The notes beneath the pieces were generated by a model. The model was not told the origin of the DNA. It did not search any database and saw nothing but the letters and a program-made list of their open reading frames with translations. Source: an uncultured Anaerolineaceae bacterium (lineage in GTDB: Bacteria > Chloroflexota > Anaerolineae > Anaerolineales > Anaerolineaceae). From it: a stretch of 9,941 bases of DNA. The translations under genes and the position numbers were made by a program. This document shows positions 6,180-9,941 of the stretch, in pieces. Where the stretch lies: positions 1 to 9,941 of the forward strand of contig CALCQT010000189.1 of the NCBI GenBank assembly GCA_937894825.1, given 5' to 3'. Numbering within the stretch: the first letter of the stretch is position 1; each line of letters starts with the position of its first letter.

Positions 6180-7521
6180 GCAGACTTACGCCCGAGATCA
6201 TGATCCCGGTACGCCATCCGCTGGGCACAAATTCCAGTTCAACCAGCCGAGCCTCTGCCGGCAGTTCAATCCCCACCAAAGTATCCATCGCCGCCAGAAC
6301 CGGGACTTCGGTCCCGTCCACTTTTGCCTGCCAGCCCCGATCATAGGGGATTGAGGTCAGCAGGATTTTGTTTTCCGGGACGGATTCAACCGAAAAAGCG
6401 AAGGCCGTCCGGCCATTCCAGACAATTCCCGGCGCCAAGTCACGGAGGCCGGCAGCAAGCCCGGCAAAGCGCTCCATATCCAATACATAAACCTGGAGAT
6501 TCTCAAAATAAAGCCCCTCTTTGGTGATTTCGACACGAAGCCGGACTTTTTCGCCAGCCTGATAATTTCCCAAATTGACCAGATAAGGGGTATAGTTGCG
6601 GTTCTTCTCAAAAACCTGCGCGTCATCCACCCAAATGTCATAATTCAGACTCACATTGGGGATAAACAACACATGCTGCGCATCCGAGGTAATCACAAGC
6701 TCATATTCGGCGACGCCCGGGCTGTCCGCATCAATGCGGCGGTAGGCAGGATCATCCGATTCATCTTCGATTTCGCTCAGATTTTCCATTCCCACACCAA
6801 TCACCGGCACAGCGTGAAAATAATCCGAATCAGCGTCGCTTGGATCAATCGCATTCAACAGCGCCTCCTGAAATTGAACCGGATGATTACTGACTTCCGG
6901 ATCAAGCGCAAGAACCGCACGATCGGCGAAAAAGGCAACCGGAAAAGCAAACGGATTCTCCCAGGTCGATTCGGAAATCTGCCGATAAGCTGTGTTCGGT
7001 GTTTGCGCAGTCAGCAGATAACGGATCCCCAGCAGCGAATCGGAGAAAATGCTGCCTCCGGAGTAAGTACACCAGGTGGCATAACAATCCAGCCCCAGCT
7101 TTTTCAGAAAACGGCTTTGACGGACACTGGCGGTCGAGCTGAAGTGCCCGATGCCGGCATAGCCCAGTCCCAGCGGGTCATTGTACCCGCGGATCTCTGT
7201 TTTCTCGATCCGGTAAAAATCTTCCTCCTGTGCTGGAAGTGCGGTCAGCTCAGATCGGTAGCGGTCTCGAAACGCCACATAATCTGTGCGGGCCAGCGCA
7301 TCGGTCCGGTAACGCTCGAAAACGACCGCCGTATTCAGCCAGAACTCCGTAGTCACCAGCGCCAACAGCAACCATTGAACCGCAGCTCGCCGCAATGAGC
7401 CAATGAAAAGCAGGATACCGTAAGTCAAGAGAAAGCTCAGGTTCAGATAAAAAAGGTCCGCGCTGATTCGTTCCGGATCCATTTTCTGAGCCAGGATCAA
7501 CGCGCCACCAACCAGTGCGAT
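6127..7521 (-). CDS. YfhO-family membrane protein, C-terminal part (after frameshift)
   Basis: This is the downstream half of a YfhO-type protein. YfhO proteins are large multi-spanning membrane proteins of the GT-C glycosyltransferase type, linked in Gram-positives to glycosylation of lipoteichoic acid or other envelope polymers. Reading from IALVGG at 7521 (TTG at 7500 is the first in-frame start codon), I see a membrane segment (IALVGGALILAQ), two more (YLNLSFLLTYGILLFIG and AAVQWLLLALVTTEFWL), and a large extracytoplasmic region of about 330 residues. That region includes the characteristic VLLTSIPYDRGWQAKVDGTE near its end. A final membrane segment (ISGVSLLLIIFYVLFIF) and a basic tail, RFAKNK, follow. 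The frame is closed upstream by a TGA at 7528-7530. There is no ribosome binding site at 7500, so as sequenced this half would not be made on its own. Joined to the N-terminal part it gives about 860 residues, the usual family length. Confidence 0.8.
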   Translation of the reverse strand: MALVGGALILAQKMDPERISADLFYLNLSFLLTYGILLFIGSLRRAAVQWLLLALVTTEFWLNTAVVFERYRTDALARTDYVAFRDRYRSELTALPAQEEDFYRIEKTEIRGYNDPLGLGYAGIGHFSSTASVRQSRFLKKLGLDCYATWCTYSGGSIFSDSLLGIRYLLTAQTPNTAYRQISESTWENPFAFPVAFFADRAVLALDPEVSNHPVQFQEALLNAIDPSDADSDYFHAVPVIGVGMENLSEIEDESDDPAYRRIDADSPGVAEYELVITSDAQHVLFIPNVSLNYDIWVDDAQVFEKNRNYTPYLVNLGNYQAGEKVRLRVEITKEGLYFENLQVYVLDMERFAGLAAGLRDLAPGIVWNGRTAFAFSVESVPENKILLTSIPYDRGWQAKVDGTEVPVLAAMDTLVGIELPAEARLVELEFVPSGWRTGIMISGVSLLLIIFYVLFIFRFAKNK

Positions 7522-8719
7522 CCAGGCTCAGAAAATGGAAAAGATACTTGCGCGGAATGGTCCCAAGATGAAGACTGCCCTCGAACGCAGCCGTCAGAAT
7601 CAAAAAGGAGAACAGAAACGAATAACGATACGGGAACCAGCTCGGGTAGTCAAACGCGTGCCAGAAAAAATCCAGCGGCGCCAGATTAAAACTGACCAAC
7701 AGCAGGATCATCAACAGCGCCGTGCTCAACTTCCGCCCATTGCGAACACCCGGCGCGAAAAAATAGAGCGGCAGCAGGCACAGGCACAACAAACCGCTGT
7801 AAATATGTGGCAGATTGCCTTTCAGCCCGTCATAGGTCCCGATCAGTAATTTACCGAACAGATCCGCCGGTGCGAACTGCATGGCAAAAGCCGGGAAAGA
7901 CTGCCCGATCAGCCCCATGTTATCGTTCAGTACATAATAAGCCGGCAGCAACAGAAATGCGCTGACGCCGGCAGCCAGCAACACAGCCGCCGCGAACAAC
8001 GCGCAGCGTTTCAAGAGCAACGTCCAACCCATCCGCGGTTCAGCGTTGACCAGGCCTGCCAGAAAATAGAGCACACTGAAAACGCCCACCATAGACGCGA
8101 TGTAAAAATTCGAGAGAAACAGCAGCGCATAAACCAGCACGCAGCCCAGCCAACCGCGCCCCTGAATCAAACGGTCCAGACTCAGGCACAGCAGCGGCAA
8201 CAGGAGCACGCCATCCAGCCATATGATATTAAAGGCATAGGCAACGCTATATCCCATCAGCGCATAAGCGGCAGAAAAGGCAACGAGCATCACGCCGGAC
8301 GATTGCCGGTCCGCAAAACGCCCGCGCAGATAAATCGCAAACGTCAGCCCGCAGCCGGAAATCTTCAACACCGTGATCAGTGTGATGGCATCCAGCAGAT
8401 TCTTTTCCGGGAAGAAAAACAGCAACAAATTGAACGGACTGGACAGATAATAAGCGAATAACCCGAGAAAATTAAGCCCTATCCCGGCGTGCCAGGAATA
8501 AAACAGCGATCCGTTCCCATGCAGAATACGCTGATATTCCGCCATGAAGTCCACATATTGCGTGCTCATGTCGCTCAGCAACAGCGTTCCGTCCCCAAAC
8601 GGAAAGATACCGATTTTGGCAAAAACGGAAATGAGGATCAGTCCCGGCAGAATCGCTGAGAACAGTGTCCAACGGTTTCCGGTTATTCCGCTGGATATCC
8701 AACTAAGTCTACGGTTCAT
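7250..8719 (-). CDS. YfhO-family membrane protein, N-terminal part (frameshifted)
   Basis: This is the N-terminal half of the same YfhO-type gene. From the ATG at 8719 (MNRRLSW) the true protein runs to about 7523. Beyond that point the frame reads non-homologous sequence (DRTGWWRVDPGSENGSG onward) to a stop at 7250. I see about ten membrane segments and the family's best conserved stretch, FPFGDGTLLLSDMSTQY, followed by YSWHAGIGLNFLGLFAYYLS, SPFNLLLFFFPEKN and FNIIWLDGVLLLPLL. The acidic residues in GDG and SDMSTQY are the likely catalytic or metal site of the GT-C fold. TTG at 8728 and GTG at 8722 are alternative starts; no strong ribosome binding site favours any of them. It follows the M28 peptidase stop by 37 nt on the same strand, so co-transcription is likely. 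If the frameshift is real the gene is a pseudogene. If it is a sequencing error the gene is intact at 6127-8719. Confidence 0.82.
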   Translation of the reverse strand: MNRRLSWISSGITGNRWTLFSAILPGLILISVFAKIGIFPFGDGTLLLSDMSTQYVDFMAEYQRILHGNGSLFYSWHAGIGLNFLGLFAYYLSSPFNLLLFFFPEKNLLDAITLITVLKISGCGLTFAIYLRGRFADRQSSGVMLVAFSAAYALMGYSVAYAFNIIWLDGVLLLPLLCLSLDRLIQGRGWLGCVLVYALLFLSNFYIASMVGVFSVLYFLAGLVNAEPRMGWTLLLKRCALFAAAVLLAAGVSAFLLLPAYYVLNDNMGLIGQSFPAFAMQFAPADLFGKLLIGTYDGLKGNLPHIYSGLLCLCLLPLYFFAPGVRNGRKLSTALLMILLLVSFNLAPLDFFWHAFDYPSWFPYRYSFLFSFLILTAAFEGSLHLGTIPRKYLFHFLSLDRTGWWRVDPGSENGSGTNQRGPFLSEPELSLDLRYPAFHWLIAASCGSMVAVGAGDYGVLAEYGGRFRALPDRCAGPHRLCGVSRPLPI

Positions 8720-8756
8720 CACGACCAATCGTCATTCGGATTTGGGACAATTTGGG

Positions 8757-9941
8757 TTATTCCACTGCGGGCATTGGATGCGCGCCGGCCAAATTCAAAA
8801 CGGTGAAAGTCCCGGCAAGTCCGATATCGTAGGCATAAGTCATATTAATGGTCTCAAATTCGTCACAGGGCAGATGCCAGCAATCTGTGCGGTCCTGTCC
8901 GACACAGCCGCCCTCGGAACTGTCGGTCAGAAAGTTCTCCATCGCCGTGATGGCCGGAATGTTTGCTTCCCAGAAAGCGGCCTGATCCGCCAGCGCATAG
9001 GCGTTTTTGGTCAGGTAATCATAGTTCAGATTCAGGTCATTCTCCTTGATGGCCTGAATAAAGGCATCCGCCAGATCCCGTGAACCATCCAGTTCACCCA
9101 CATACAACTCGAAACAACGGTCGTCATCCTTGTCCGTGCCGTACATATCCATGTTAATCACACCGACAATAGTCTCTCCGGCATGTTTTTCAACGTAGGC
9201 TTTGCTGCCCTGTTGAAAATTTTCCTCGCCGCTGAAAAAGATCACCTTGACCGTGCGATCAAACTTCATCCGGCTGAAGATGCGGACCGCTTCAAGAATG
9301 GTCGCCAGACCGGTCCCATTGTCATTCGCGCCCGGCGCGTAGACCATCGGATTCCCTTCGAACACCACGCAACTGTCATAATGGGCCGAGAAAATGATCT
9401 GCTCATCCGGCAGCGTCTCGCCCGGAAAGGTCACGATGATGTTATACCAGGTATTCGCACTGGTCGCATCGGCATAGATATAGGGTTCCACTTCGATCTG
9501 GCTCTCCGGAACCCATTGCGCCAACGTCTCCAGCAGGAACTCCATCGCTTTGGCGTTATCCTGTCCGGTGAACATGGCGTAGCTGTAACGGGTCAAAATG
9601 GTATATTCCTGTCCGCCGATCAGCACCGGTTCAACCCCGGAGAGTTTGCGGATCCAGGCGGCATAGCTCTCCGGCGTAATATTGTCGCGGAAGTAATCAA
9701 CCGCGCTGATGGTCGGCACCGTTGGCTCCGGGGAGGGCTCTGCATTCGCAACCGGGATGGATGCGGTCGGCGTGACCTGTGCTGTCTCTTCTGTTTCAAA
9801 GAGAGACTCGGCGGTTGCGAAGATTCCAGTGGCGACTGCCGCGACATTGTCCAGCGCTGGCGTGTGAAGATTGGTGATCAAGACAATTGCGCCTGTCACC
9901 GCAACAAGGATCAACAAGAGCAACAGGATTAGGATTGGGGT
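8757..9941 (-). CDS. Membrane-anchored M28 family zinc peptidase (5' end outside window)
   Basis: M28 enzymes are two-zinc aminopeptidases or carboxypeptidases. The frame is open to the window edge and begins with a run of Leu/Ile/Val (PILILLLLLILVAVTGAIVL). The true start is therefore just outside and the N-terminus is a signal anchor. Numbering from the TTG at 9923, residues about 40-75 form a Thr/Pro/Glu-rich linker (AQVTPTASIPVANAEPSPEP), typical of exported proteins tethered to the membrane. The catalytic domain has all expected residues: SAHYD (H181, D183), GANDNGTG (bridging D201), FSGEE (catalytic E233, ligand E234), NMDMYG (D259) and CWHLPCDE (H350). The cysteines at 340, 348 and 353 could form disulfides outside the cell. 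I infer an active extracytoplasmic peptidase, with substrate unknown. The YfhO-like gene follows on the same strand after 37 nt. Confidence 0.92.
   Translation of the reverse strand, partial: TPILILLLLLILVAVTGAIVLITNLHTPALDNVAAVATGIFATAESLFETEETAQVTPTASIPVANAEPSPEPTVPTISAVDYFRDNITPESYAAWIRKLSGVEPVLIGGQEYTILTRYSYAMFTGQDNAKAMEFLLETLAQWVPESQIEVEPYIYADATSANTWYNIIVTFPGETLPDEQIIFSAHYDSCVVFEGNPMVYAPGANDNGTGLATILEAVRIFSRMKFDRTVKVIFFSGEENFQQGSKAYVEKHAGETIVGVINMDMYGTDKDDDRCFELYVGELDGSRDLADAFIQAIKENDLNLNYDYLTKNAYALADQAAFWEANIPAITAMENFLTDSSEGGCVGQDRTDCWHLPCDEFETINMTYAYDIGLAGTFTVLNLAGAHPMPAVE

Noticed and set aside
6673..7398. Plus-strand open frame opposite the YfhO C-terminal half
   Set aside because: Antisense shadow. 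The product shows no family features, and the minus strand carries the YfhO motifs.

Overview
This 9.9 kb window looks like a chromosomal housekeeping region of an anaerobic or microaerobic bacterium. It has moderate base composition and normal Shine-Dalgarno signals. The strongest lifestyle clue is an adenosylcobalamin-dependent (class II, oxygen-indifferent) ribonucleotide reductase in an apparent operon with its repressor nrdR. The NrdR and reductase sequences, and the M28 peptidase with a Pro/Thr/Glu linker, remind me of Chloroflexota (Anaerolineae). A Firmicutes origin is also possible because YfhO-type and MgtC-type genes are common there. I cannot settle the phylum from sequence alone. 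I see no phage, transposon, CRISPR array, tRNA or rRNA.

Layout, left to right. (1) 1-664: the 3' part of an unrecognised plus-strand gene whose 5' end lies in a broken or shifted frame. (2) 665-987: an AT-rich intergenic stretch with a promoter for the next gene. (3) 988-1779: a sugar-phosphate isomerase/epimerase-like TIM-barrel protein on the plus strand. (4) 1796-1823: a perfect hairpin terminator between convergent genes. (5) 4917-1857, minus strand: nrdR followed after 16 nt by the B12-dependent ribonucleotide reductase. (6) 4918-5407: a divergent control region. It carries a good minus-strand promoter and, at and just after its predicted transcription start, two NrdR-box-like sites separated by 15 nt. 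(7) 5408-6100: an MgtC/SapB-family membrane protein on the plus strand. (8) 6107-6179: a perfect 35-bp inverted repeat with a 3-nt loop at the convergent mgtC/yfhO junction. (9) 8719-6127, minus strand: a YfhO-family multi-spanning membrane protein split by a single-base frameshift near 7522-7531. (10) 9941-8757, minus strand: a membrane-anchored M28 zinc peptidase whose 5' end is outside the window.

How the genes work together. The only clear functional unit is nrdR plus the reductase. NrdR senses ATP/dATP through its ATP-cone and probably represses its own operon through the paired sites, so dNTP synthesis is fed back on transcription. The M28 peptidase and YfhO-like gene are co-directional, 37 nt apart and probably co-transcribed; both products act at or outside the cytoplasmic membrane. 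No previously undescribed multi-gene system is evident. The items most worth a second look are the NrdR operator, the 35-bp perfect hairpin and the two apparent frameshifts.
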